This document shows, in pieces, positions 18,299 through 26,543 of a DNA stretch of 64,000 bases. Numbering within the stretch: the stretch's first letter is position 1; each line of letters starts with the position of its first letter. The DNA lies in the NCBI RefSeq assembly GCF_002028425.1, contig NZ_CP020042.1, positions 2,480,001 through 2,544,000 on the forward strand, given 5' to 3'. The translations under genes and the position numbers were made by a program. The notes below the pieces were generated by a model that saw only the letters and a program-made list of their open reading frames with translations, ran no database searches and was not told the origin of the DNA. This DNA is from Streptomyces katrae. GTDB taxonomy: Bacteria; Actinomycetota; Actinomycetes; Streptomycetales; Streptomycetaceae.

Positions 18299-18982
18299 AT
18301 GTCGGCCAGCACCGCCTCCGCCCACGTCGTCCTCACCGCCAGGGCCCTGCTCCTGGACATGGACGGCACCCTCGTCAACTCCGACGCGGTGGTCGAGCGC
18401 TGCTGGCGCGAGTGGGCGCTGTCGCACGGGCTGGACCCAGAGGAAGCCCTCAAGGTGGTCCACGGCCGCCAGGGCTACGCCACGATGGCCATCCTGCTCC
18501 CCGGGCGCCCGATGGAGCTGAACCACGCCGAGAACGCCGAGATGCTCGCCCGCGAGACGGCTGACACCGACGGCGTGGTGCCCGTCGCGGGCGCCCCGGA
18601 GTTCATGGCCGCGATCGCCCGCCTGCCGCACGCCCTGGTCACCTCGGCCGACGCCGCCCTGGCCGGGGTCCGCATGGCGGCCGCCGCCCTGCCGCTGCCG
18701 GACGTGCGGATCACCGCCGAGTCCGTCGGGGCCAGCAAGCCCGACCCGGAGGGCTTCCTCAAGGGCGCCGCCGAGCTGGGCGTGGACCCGGCCGACTGCG
18801 TGGTCTTCGAGGACTCCGGCGCCGGCATCGCGGCGGGCCTCGCGGCCGGCATGCGCGTGATCGGCATAGGTCCGCGCGCCGCCGCCCACGGCCCGACGGC
18901 CCACGTCGACGACCTCACCGCGGTCCGCGTCGAAACCGCCGACGACGGCTCGATCCGCCTCACCCTCGCCCCGGCGCGGTAG
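18299..18982 (+). CDS. HAD-superfamily phosphatase (beta-PGM/sugar-phosphatase type)
   Basis: 227 residues. HAD motif I is DMDGTLVNSD (catalytic Asp pair, about 20-29), motif II the Ser in VTSADAAL, motif III the Lys of GASKPDPEGF, and motif IV is VFEDSGAGIAAGLAAGM. A cap domain of 60-70 residues after motif I places it in subclass IA, with sugar-phosphate or glycerol-phosphate phosphatases as nearest relatives. The substrate cannot be told. ATG 18299 has GGAG 8-9 bases upstream. Monocistronic. Confidence 0.85.
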   Translation: MSASTASAHVVLTARALLLDMDGTLVNSDAVVERCWREWALSHGLDPEEALKVVHGRQGYATMAILLPGRPMELNHAENAEMLARETADTDGVVPVAGAPEFMAAIARLPHALVTSADAALAGVRMAAAALPLPDVRITAESVGASKPDPEGFLKGAAELGVDPADCVVFEDSGAGIAAGLAAGMRVIGIGPRAAAHGPTAHVDDLTAVRVETADDGSIRLTLAPAR

Positions 18983-19015
18983 CCGCCCCGGGACGAGGGG
19001 ACGCGACCGGCGGCC

Positions 19016-19597
19016 TCAGCCCGCGATCGCCTCGTAGAGGGAGAACCCGGCCAGCGCCGCCATGACGCAGGCCGCGACCTTGGTGATGAGCCGCAGCGGG
19101 ACGTACTTCATGAGGGTGCGCCCGCCCAGGATGCCGATGCCCGCCACCGCCCAGAGGGCCAGCACGGCGCCGAGGCCGACGGAGAGCGGATTGTCGTACC
19201 GCGCCGCGAGGTTGGCGGTCATGATCTGGGTCAGGTCACCGAATTCGGCGACCAGGATCAGCATGAAGCCGGCGCCGGAGACCTTCCAGAAGGACTGGTC
19301 GGCGGGCGCCTTGACCTCTTCCTCCTCGTCGTTCTTCTTCAGCAGCAGCATGGCCGCGCCCGCGAGGAACAGCAGGCCCACGACGGCCTGCACGAGCCGG
19401 TGCGGCAGGAGCGTGAGCACGCTGCCCGCCGCGATGGCGAGCCCGACGTGCACGGCGAACGCGGCGGCCACGCCCGCGAAGACGTAGGAGGCGCGGTAGC
19501 GGGTGCCGAGCATCAGACCGGCCAGGGCCGTCTTGTCGGGGAGTTCGGCGAGGAAGACGACGCCGAAGGCGATCGCCAGCACGGTGAAGCTGAACAC
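19016..19597 (-). CDS. GDT1/TMEM165 (UPF0016) family manganese exporter
   Basis: 193 residues with six predicted helices in two inverted halves, each carrying the family metal motif: ELPDKT (18-23) and EFGDLT (118-123). A charged cytoplasmic loop (KKNDEEEEVKAPAD, about 87-100) separates the halves. Members export Mn2+ (or Ca2+) from the cytoplasm. The match is confirmed by a yybP-ykoY manganese riboswitch in the leader (19773-19880). The first half has Pro in place of the usual Gly of E-x-G-D. GTG 19597 is chosen because GAGG lies 9 bases upstream and the protein then starts directly with helix 1. Confidence 0.9.
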   Translation of the reverse strand: MFSFTVLAIAFGVVFLAELPDKTALAGLMLGTRYRASYVFAGVAAAFAVHVGLAIAAGSVLTLLPHRLVQAVVGLLFLAGAAMLLLKKNDEEEEVKAPADQSFWKVSGAGFMLILVAEFGDLTQIMTANLAARYDNPLSVGLGAVLALWAVAGIGILGGRTLMKYVPLRLITKVAACVMAALAGFSLYEAIAG

Positions 19598-19703
19598 GGG
19601 GTGAAACCTCGATCGGTCGGGCAGGACGCCATCGGGACCGAGAGACCTGGGGTGTTTCAGGGGTCGCTTCGGCTCGGCGGCGCCCTGAGGTACGTCGACA
19701 CGC

Positions 19704-19729
19704 CGCACACCGCGCGCATGCGGTGTGCG
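19704..19729 (-). promoter_or_regulatory. Hairpin between riboswitch and start codon (candidate expression platform)
   Basis: A perfect 10-bp stem (cgcacaccgc with its complement) and 6-base loop, 39 bases downstream of the aptamer on the minus strand and over 100 bases before the start codon. It could be the terminator or antiterminator element switched by the aptamer; this is inference. Confidence 0.45.
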
Positions 19730-19772
19730 CACGCTGCGCCGCGCGCGTCGCGTCACATGGACAGGACACTGC

Positions 19773-19880
19773 GGCCGAAGGTCTCGCTGGCGGCCCGCTG
19801 ACGCGGTCCGCCTCCGGGCGCCGGCTGGTGTGACCCAGCAGTATGTCGACGGTCCGGCGAAGAGCTACTCCCCTTCTGCT
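19773..19880 (-). ncRNA. yybP-ykoY manganese riboswitch
   Basis: Read on the minus strand, the segment contains the aptamer signatures in order. AGAAGGGGAGTAGCTC comes first, then GTCGACATACTGC about 14 bases on, a variable paired region, and GCGAGACCTTCGG. The GAAGG/CCTTC ends can form the outer helix. The GGGGAGUAGC and GNCGACAUAC boxes form the Mn2+-binding junction of this class. It sits in the leader of a GDT1-type exporter, the classic target, so Mn2+ should switch the gene on. Confidence 0.9.
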
Positions 19881-20131
19881 CCGTCCAGGGTACGCGATGA
19901 CGGCCGCGACCCCCGGGAGTCCGGAATGTGAGCTTGGCCCCATTCTGCCCCGCTCCGAAGGCCGGAATCTCAACTTCCCCTTGAATGCGGGCCGTTGATC
20001 TCCTTGATGTGACGTGCCCATGTCGGCAATCTGTCACCTGGTGCCCATCCCCGCGACATCCGGCGCCGCCACCATGGCCGCGCCCCGCCGGGGCCGCACG
20101 GCCGTCAACCCCCCGCATCAGGGAGCCCCTC

Positions 20132-20815
20132 ATGCCCCTCACGCCCTTCCGCGCGCCCTCCGTCTACGCGCGTCGCATCCGCCGCGCCGGACGGGCCGGC
20201 GTCCTCGCCTCCGCCGTCGCCCTCGCCGCCCTCACCTCCCTCGTCAACGCCCCGGCCGCCCTGGCCTCCCCGCCCACCCCCATCAGCGCCGCCGAGGCCC
20301 GCGCCTACCTGGCCACCGTCACCCCGGCCGCCGAGGGCTCCCTCACCGGCTACAGCCGCAGCCAGTTCCCGCACTGGATCACCATCTCCGGCAGCTGCAA
20401 CACCCGCGAGACGGTCCTCAAGCGCGACGGCGTCAACGTCGTCACCGACTCCTCCTGCGCCGCCGTCAGCGGCAGCTGGTACTCCGAGTACGACGGCGCC
20501 ACCTGGACCGCCGCCTCGGACGTGGACATCGACCACATGGTCCCGCTGGCCGAGGCCTGGCGTTCGGGCGCCAACACCTGGACCACCGCCCAGCGCCAGC
20601 AGTTCGCCAACGACCTCACCCGCCCCCAGCTCATAGCCGTCACGGACAACGTCAACCAGGCCAAGGGCGACCTCGACCCCGGCAAGTGGCTGCCGCCGCG
20701 CACCGCCTACCGCTGCACCTACGCCCGCTCCTGGGTCCAGGTGAAGCAGTACTACGGGCTGAGCATGGACGCCGGGGAGAAGACCGCCCTGGTGAACGTC
20801 CTCAACGGCTGCTGA
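20132..20815 (+). CDS. Secreted HNH-family nuclease (DUF1524/GmrSD-C-like)
   Basis: 227 residues. A signal peptide (positively charged start, hydrophobic stretch about 25-45, end PAALASP) exports it. The catalytic core is DVDIDHMVPLAEAW (D-x-D-H, about 130-143), followed by NDLTRPQLIAVTDNVNQAKG and DPGKWLPP, the His-Me finger signature of DUF1524-type secreted nucleases. Four cysteines flank the core and could form disulfides. It probably degrades external DNA for nutrients. The ATG is preceded by GGGAG 6 bases upstream. It is divergent from the Mn exporter. Confidence 0.85.
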   Translation: MPLTPFRAPSVYARRIRRAGRAGVLASAVALAALTSLVNAPAALASPPTPISAAEARAYLATVTPAAEGSLTGYSRSQFPHWITISGSCNTRETVLKRDGVNVVTDSSCAAVSGSWYSEYDGATWTAASDVDIDHMVPLAEAWRSGANTWTTAQRQQFANDLTRPQLIAVTDNVNQAKGDLDPGKWLPPRTAYRCTYARSWVQVKQYYGLSMDAGEKTALVNVLNGC

Positions 20816-20928
20816 CACCCCGCCGCTCACCGGGAATTTTCACCCCCGCTATCCCCCGCCAGGGGGAGGCCGGGCCCCCGCCCCGCCCCGTACCGTGATC
20901 CAAAGGGCTGTCGAGGAGGGGGAGTCGG

Positions 20929-22590
<1,662 letters not shown>

Positions 22591-22695
22591 GCCGGGGCCC
22601 TCGGGCGGGGGTGCCGGGCGTACGCTGTATGGCTGTCAAGCCGCCCCTGCCGCTCCCCCGCGACCACGCGGCGCTCCGGAATGGGGAGTCCCGTT

Positions 22696-23307
22696 GTGAT
22701 CGAGACGCTGGGGTCGCTGACCGCGAGCCCGTGGATCTACGCCCTGGTGGCGGTGTCGGTCCTGCTGGACGTGTTCCTGCCGGTGCTGCCGAGCGGAGTC
22801 CTCGTGATCACCGGGGCGGCGGCAGCGGCGGCCGGCGGGCCGCCCTCGCGGGTCCCGGACGTCGCGGTCCTGCTGACGGTGGCCGCCACGGCGTCGGTGC
22901 TGGGCGACCTCACGGCCTACCGGCTGGCCCGCCGCAGCGGGCCCCGCCTGGACCGGGCCATCGCCCGCTCCCGCCGCCTGACCCGGGCCCACGACCGGCT
23001 GGGCACGGCCCTGGCCCGCGGCGGCGGCCTGCTGGTGGTCCTGGCCCGCTTCGCCCCGGCCGGCCGCTCGGTGGTCTCGCTGGGCGCGGGCAAGACACGG
23101 CGCACGCTGGCGGAGTTCCTGCCCTGGTCGGTCTTGGCGGGCATCAGCTGGGCGGGCTACAGCGTGGCCCTGGGCTACTTCGGCACCCAGTGGCTGGGCA
23201 CGGCCTGGCTGGGCACGGCGGTCTCCCTCCTCGCCCTCTTCACGGCGGGCTCCCTCTCCGCCTTCCTCCTGCGCCGCCCCTCCCCCACACCCCAGGCCAC
23301 CGCCTGA
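22696..23307 (+). CDS. DedA/SNARE-associated family membrane protein
   Basis: 203 residues with four to five hydrophobic segments. The family core is seen: an N-terminal DVFLPVLPSGVLVI segment, a ...ARFAPAGRSVVSLGAG motif (F-x-R-x-x-P/A-x-x-R, about 118-132) and a final SWAGYSVALGYFGTQWLG. DedA proteins act in lipid-carrier flipping and membrane homeostasis. GTG 22696 is preferred because GGGGAG lies 7 bases before it; ATG 22681 would add five residues. Confidence 0.8.
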   Translation: MIETLGSLTASPWIYALVAVSVLLDVFLPVLPSGVLVITGAAAAAAGGPPSRVPDVAVLLTVAATASVLGDLTAYRLARRSGPRLDRAIARSRRLTRAHDRLGTALARGGGLLVVLARFAPAGRSVVSLGAGKTRRTLAEFLPWSVLAGISWAGYSVALGYFGTQWLGTAWLGTAVSLLALFTAGSLSAFLLRRPSPTPQATA

Positions 23308-23480
23308 CGCCACCGCCCCGCGGGGGCATGGGCCGGGTGGTCCAGTGGGTCACCCGTTCACCCGGCAGCAATCGCGGCCCGCCGCCCCGGCTTCTAGCGT
23401 CCAGAACACGGCACGCCACCGAACCGGCCTCACGTCACTGTCCCGGCGGCGCCGTTCCGAGGAGCCGAGGAGATCCCGCC

Positions 23481-23975
23481 ATGCCCCCCATGCTCATCCG
23501 GCATCGCCTGACCGGAGTCGCCGCCGCGACGCTGGTCATCGCAGCCGCCGCACCCGCCTTCGCCGCCCCCGCCGGCGGCACGACCCCCTCCGCCACCGTC
23601 TCCCCCGGCACCGTCTCCCCGGGCGGCCGCGTCGGCCTCAACGTCGACGGCTGCAGCACGCGCACCGGCCGGGCGTCCTCCCGTGTCTTCAACACCGTCG
23701 CACTGGCCCCGGGCAGCGCCACCGCGAGCAACCTCTCCGGCGCGGCCACCGTCTTCAGCGACGCGGCCCCCGGCTCCTACCCGGTCACCTTCGAGTGCGG
23801 AGGCCGCCGGGTCACCGTCACCCTCCAGGTCGCCCCCGGTGCCGCCCGCGGCGGCCTCGGCGGAAGCGTCGACTCCATGAGCCGGGCCCAGATCGCCGTC
23901 GGCGGCACCCTCGCGGCCGGCGCGCTCGGAGCCGGGATCTGGCTGCTGCGCCGCCGCACGGCGCAAGCCCGCTGA
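23481..23975 (+). CDS. Small secreted, C-terminally membrane-anchored protein
   Basis: 164 residues. The signal peptide ends APAFAAPAG (about 29). The exported domain is about 90 residues, beta-rich in look, with two cysteines (CSTRTG and FECGG) that may pair. A C-terminal helix (AQIAVGGTLAAGALGAGIWLL) and Arg tail (RRRT) anchor it. There is no LPxTG-type sorting motif, although similar proteins often neighbour sortases. GAGGAG lies 9 bases before the ATG. Function unknown. Confidence 0.75.
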   Translation: MPPMLIRHRLTGVAAATLVIAAAAPAFAAPAGGTTPSATVSPGTVSPGGRVGLNVDGCSTRTGRASSRVFNTVALAPGSATASNLSGAATVFSDAAPGSYPVTFECGGRRVTVTLQVAPGAARGGLGGSVDSMSRAQIAVGGTLAAGALGAGIWLLRRRTAQAR

Positions 23976-23978
23976 CCC

Positions 23979-24206
23979 TCACACCGCGGCAGCGGCCCGC
24001 CCGCGCACCTGCACCCCGTCCAACAGCAGCCGCGTCGCCTCGGCCACGGCGTCCACGGCGGCGTCGAACACCTCCTGGTTGTGCGCGGCCGGTGCCCGGA
24101 ACCCGGAGACCTTCCGCACGTACTGGAGCGCGGCCGCGCGGATCTCCTCCTCGGTGGCCTTCTCGGGGATGGCGGGCGGGCGCAGGGTCTTGATGGAACG
24201 GCACAT
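23979..24206 (-). CDS. DUF2277 domain protein
   Basis: 75 residues. It opens MCRSIKTLRPP and continues EEIRAAALQYVRKVSGFRAP, the form of DUF2277 proteins, with a conserved Cys at position 2. The rest is a short helical bundle. Function unknown. The SD-like GGAGG is almost directly against the ATG, unusually close. Its stop is only 3 bases from the stop of the convergent secreted-protein gene, and the membrane-protein gene behind it (24214) ends 7 bases upstream, so the two minus-strand genes are probably one operon. Confidence 0.8.
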   Translation of the reverse strand: MCRSIKTLRPPAIPEKATEEEIRAAALQYVRKVSGFRAPAAHNQEVFDAAVDAVAEATRLLLDGVQVRGRAAAAV

Positions 24207-24213
24207 ACCTCCA

Positions 24214-24870
24214 CTATGACCCCGCGGGCGGCAGCTCCGCCCCGGAAAGCCTGATGACCAGCCCGGCCTGCAGCCTTGCCCGCAGGTCCGGATCGGCGAT
24301 CTCCTCCAGCAGGGCGATCGCCTGCCGGGTGCCCTCCGCGGCCCGCCGGTCCTCGCGGAGGGAGGCGCTCTGGGCGGCCATGTGCCGCAGGGCGGCATCG
24401 GCCCGGCGGTGGAACAACTGCCCGACCAGGGTGACGACCACCCCGACGGAACTGGTCACCACCCCGATGTACGCCTCCCCGCCGCTCTCGGCCTTCCACA
24501 CCCCGAGCCCGATCCCGAAGAGCAGCACGGCCGCGCCGACGCCCGCGAACCACTGGCTGGTGGCGAAGCTGGCGCGCGCCTGCGTCAGCCCGTACGCGTA
24601 GTACTCGACGAGCATCGGCGTGAATGCGTCGCCCGGCCCCCCACCCCCTTCCCTCCCCCCTGCGGAGGCGTCCACCAGCCGCGGATCCCCGGCCGTCCCG
24701 GTCTCCGTCGCCCTCTCCCCCAGCCGTGCGAGCAGCCGCTCCCGCTCGGCCTCGCGCGCCCGCTCGAACCGTCCCCGTCCCGGCCACCAGGCGGCCAGCC
24801 CCAGCCAGGCGGCCCCGAGCCCGAACGCCCCGACGGACCAGATCCACTCCCCGGCACCCGCCACACCCAT
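24214..24870 (-). CDS. Membrane protein, probable TRADD-N-associated membrane domain
   Basis: 218 residues. Helix 1 is at the extreme N-terminus (about 10-28). A charged stretch and Gly-rich linker follow, then a conserved-looking core: YYAYGLTQARASFATSQWFAGVG leading into a transmembrane helix, a short loop, a second helix (IGVVTSSVGVVVTLVGQLF) and HRRADAALRHMAAQSASLRED. That two-helix layout with its flanking charged helices resembles the membrane domain found next to TRADD-N in bacterial conflict and immunity proteins. I recall the family by pattern only. It stands just upstream of DUF2277 in a likely operon. GTG 24873 is an alternative start. Confidence 0.55.
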   Translation of the reverse strand: MGVAGAGEWIWSVGAFGLGAAWLGLAAWWPGRGRFERAREAERERLLARLGERATETGTAGDPRLVDASAGGREGGGGPGDAFTPMLVEYYAYGLTQARASFATSQWFAGVGAAVLLFGIGLGVWKAESGGEAYIGVVTSSVGVVVTLVGQLFHRRADAALRHMAAQSASLREDRRAAEGTRQAIALLEEIADPDLRARLQAGLVIRLSGAELPPAGS

Positions 24871-24979
24871 CACCCCCCGCGGGATGGTCCCCGCGCCGCC
24901 GCGCGGGAAACCGGCCCGGATCCTAGACTGACGAACGCCCGGAACATCCGCGTTACAGGCGATTCAAGGGAGACGCCCG

Positions 24980-25054
24980 ATGGCCAAGCGAGGAAACAAG
25001 AAGCGCGCCCGCAAGAAGAAGAAGGCCAACCACGGAAAGCGCCCCAACGCCTGA
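24980..25054 (+). CDS. 50S ribosomal protein bL37
   Basis: A 24-codon gene, MAKRGNKKRARKKKK then ANHGKRPNA. It is the actinobacterial large-subunit protein bL37 known from mycobacterial ribosome structures: same length, same MAKRG start and ANHGKRPNA end. Its extreme Lys/Arg content fits rRNA binding. GGGAG lies 8 bases before the ATG, and a strong terminator follows 19 bases after the stop. It is transcribed away from the membrane-protein gene upstream. Confidence 0.92.
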   Translation: MAKRGNKKRARKKKKANHGKRPNA

Positions 25055-25073
25055 CCGCGGCCCACACCCCCGC

Positions 25074-25101
25074 AGCCCCCGGCCGCAACCGGCCGGGGGC
25101 T
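25074..25101. terminator. Terminator after bL37
   Basis: A perfect 11-bp stem (agcccccggcc with its complement) and 6-base loop, between convergent genes. Confidence 0.85.
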
Positions 25102-25113
25102 CGTAGATGGGGA

Positions 25114-25692
25114 TCACCTCCCAGGTATGCCGATGAGATCCGGCCCGTTGTCGATCAGCCGCCCCTGCCCCTTGACCCGGTCCCGCTCGGCGGGCGTCAC
25201 GCACAGCGTGTCCCCGACCCACTTCTCCCGCCAGACGTAGCCCGGCTTGCAGGTACTGGGCCCGTACGCGCCCCCACCGGGCTGCCGGTTCGGATTCTGC
25301 GCATGCACCCGGTCCCGCTCGGCCGGGGTGACACACAGCGTGTCGCCGTCGTAACTGTCCCGCCACACGAACCCCGGCTTGCAGGTACTGGGCCCGTACG
25401 CGCCCCCACCGGGCTGCCGGTTCGGATTCTGCGCATGCACCCGGTCTCGCTCGGCCGGGGTGACGCACAGGGCGTCGCCGTCATAGCTGTCCCGCCAGAC
25501 GTAACCCGATGGACAGGGCAACGCGTCGGTTTTGACAGCCGCCGGAGCCCGGGGCACGGCCGCCGCCGACGCCGGCGTCGCCAGGGACGCGATACCGCTG
25601 GCGACGAAGGCGGCCGAGGTCAGGACCATCGTGTAGCGGAGCATCCGGCGCTTGGCCGGGACCGGGCTCGGGGCGTGAACGTGATGGGACAT
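25114..25692 (-). CDS. Secreted repeat protein with three 44-residue Cys-containing repeats
   Basis: 192 residues. A signal peptide (hydrophobic about 20-43, TPASAAAV end) leads into three repeats. Each begins C-P/K-x-G-Y/F-V-W-R and includes two cysteines and LCVTPAERDRV. The first two repeats end with an identical HAQNPNRQPGGGAYG linker. The paired cysteines should form one disulfide per repeat. It would act outside the cell; function unknown. The ATG has AGAGGAG upstream. Repeats 1 and 2 are nearly identical in DNA, pointing to recent duplication. Confidence 0.8.
   Translation of the reverse strand: MSHHVHAPSPVPAKRRMLRYTMVLTSAAFVASGIASLATPASAAAVPRAPAAVKTDALPCPSGYVWRDSYDGDALCVTPAERDRVHAQNPNRQPGGGAYGPSTCKPGFVWRDSYDGDTLCVTPAERDRVHAQNPNRQPGGGAYGPSTCKPGYVWREKWVGDTLCVTPAERDRVKGQGRLIDNGPDLIGIPGR
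25135..25512 (-). repeat. Three 132-bp repeats in the secreted protein gene
   Basis: Each 132-bp unit codes for one 44-residue module. The linker portions of two units (around 25250-25310 and 25380-25440) match over dozens of bases. Confidence 0.8.
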
Positions 25693-25883
25693 GGCTGCTG
25701 CTCCTCTGCGTTCCGTCGCTCGGCCGTTCCGTAGCGACCGGACCTCAAGTAAGCGCAATCCGGCCCCCACGGGTCACGCCCCGGAAGAACGTGACTTGAC
25801 GCCCCCACGCCACTCGTGCCTCACCCGCACCCCCTGGCAAGCTCCAGCCAAACGATCTCCGCACCCGATCGAAAGGCAGCCTG

Positions 25884-26128
25884 GTGGATGTCGAAGAGTT
25901 CCTCGCCCGCCCCCTCGTCGCACGCGTCGCCACGCAGGGGCCCGAGGTCCGGCCCGTGTGGTTCCTCTGGGAGGACGGCGCCTTCTGGTGGCTGACCGGG
26001 TCCTACTCCCGCATGGAACGGATCCTCGCCGCCGACCCCCGCGTCGCGCTGGTCGTCGACACCTGCGAGCTCACCGACGCCGAGGTGCTTTCGGTGACCT
26101 GCCGCGGCACGGCCCAGGTCGTACCGGG
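25884..26128 (+). pseudogene. Truncated pyridoxamine-phosphate-oxidase-like (PPOX/FMN-binding) gene
   Basis: About 82 codons read as a normal start of a split-barrel PPOX protein: MDVEEFLARPLVARVAT, RPVWFLWEDGAFWWLTG and RVALVVDTC. After GTAQVVP the similarity stops abruptly. The frame then runs on without a stop through unrelated sequence, across the tRNA region and into the next gene. The C-terminal half of the FMN-binding barrel is missing, so the gene is broken. The breakpoint at about 26128 coincides with the end of an ankyrin-like fragment on the other strand. GTG start with AAAGG upstream. Confidence 0.6.
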
Positions 26129-26256
26129 TCATGGGCGTAGAGGGTGGCTACCCCCAAGGGGGTGCGGCCGTCAGGATCTGCGAGTTCAGGATCCGCACCG
26201 AAGGCCAGCAGTACGCCCGCGTCCTGCAGGACACGCAGCGCGAGGCGGTCGGGCAC
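26129..26256 (-). pseudogene. Ankyrin-repeat gene remnant
   Basis: On the minus strand the frame reads RVLQDAGVLLAFGADPELAD followed by PDGRTPLGVATLYAHD. That is close to the ankyrin consensus (GADP...D.DGRTPL.VA) over some 30 residues. It breaks off at the same point where the plus-strand PPOX gene breaks, and no full ankyrin gene surrounds it. I read it as what remains of a convergent ankyrin-protein gene after a deletion. A chance match is possible but unlikely. Confidence 0.5.
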
Positions 26257-26326
26257 ATCGACCGGCTGCTCAGGGCCCGGCGCGACCGCTCCTGACCGTC
26301 CCCGTCGGTGTCAGATGTAGATGTCA

Positions 26327-26358
26327 AAGGCCCCCAACCGTGATCGGTTGGGGGCCTT
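26327..26358. terminator. Terminator downstream of tRNA-Val
   Basis: A perfect 14-bp stem (aaggcccccaaccg with its complement) and tgat loop, 5 bases beyond the 3' end of the tRNA on the minus strand. Confidence 0.88.
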
Positions 26359-26363
26359 CTGAC

Positions 26364-26438
26364 TGGTGGGCGCGGACGGTTTCGAACCGCCGACATCTGC
26401 TTTGTAAGAGCAGCGCTCTACCCCTGAGCTACGCACCC
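26364..26438 (-). tRNA. tRNA-Val (anticodon UAC)
   Basis: The 75 bases including an encoded CCA fold fully. Acceptor GGGTGCG pairs with CGCGCCC, the D arm is GCTC/GAGC, and the anticodon stem CTGCT/AGCAG has loop CTTACAA (anticodon TAC). The T arm is GGCGG-TTCGAAA-CCGTC. It reads GUA/GUG valine codons. Confidence 0.95.
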
Positions 26439-26543
26439 GTGGACGAGTGGACAGCCTACATGGCGGGCGCACCCCCCACGCAAACCCGTTCGCGTGGGGG
26501 AGAATGGACCGGGGCTTGGCGGACGGGGTACGGGAGAGGGACT

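Noticed and set aside
26071..26256. Complete small minus-strand gene containing the ankyrin-like segment
   Set aside because: Only the segment before about 26128 resembles ankyrin; the rest is the reverse of PPOX coding sequence and no ribosome site precedes it, so I call a remnant.
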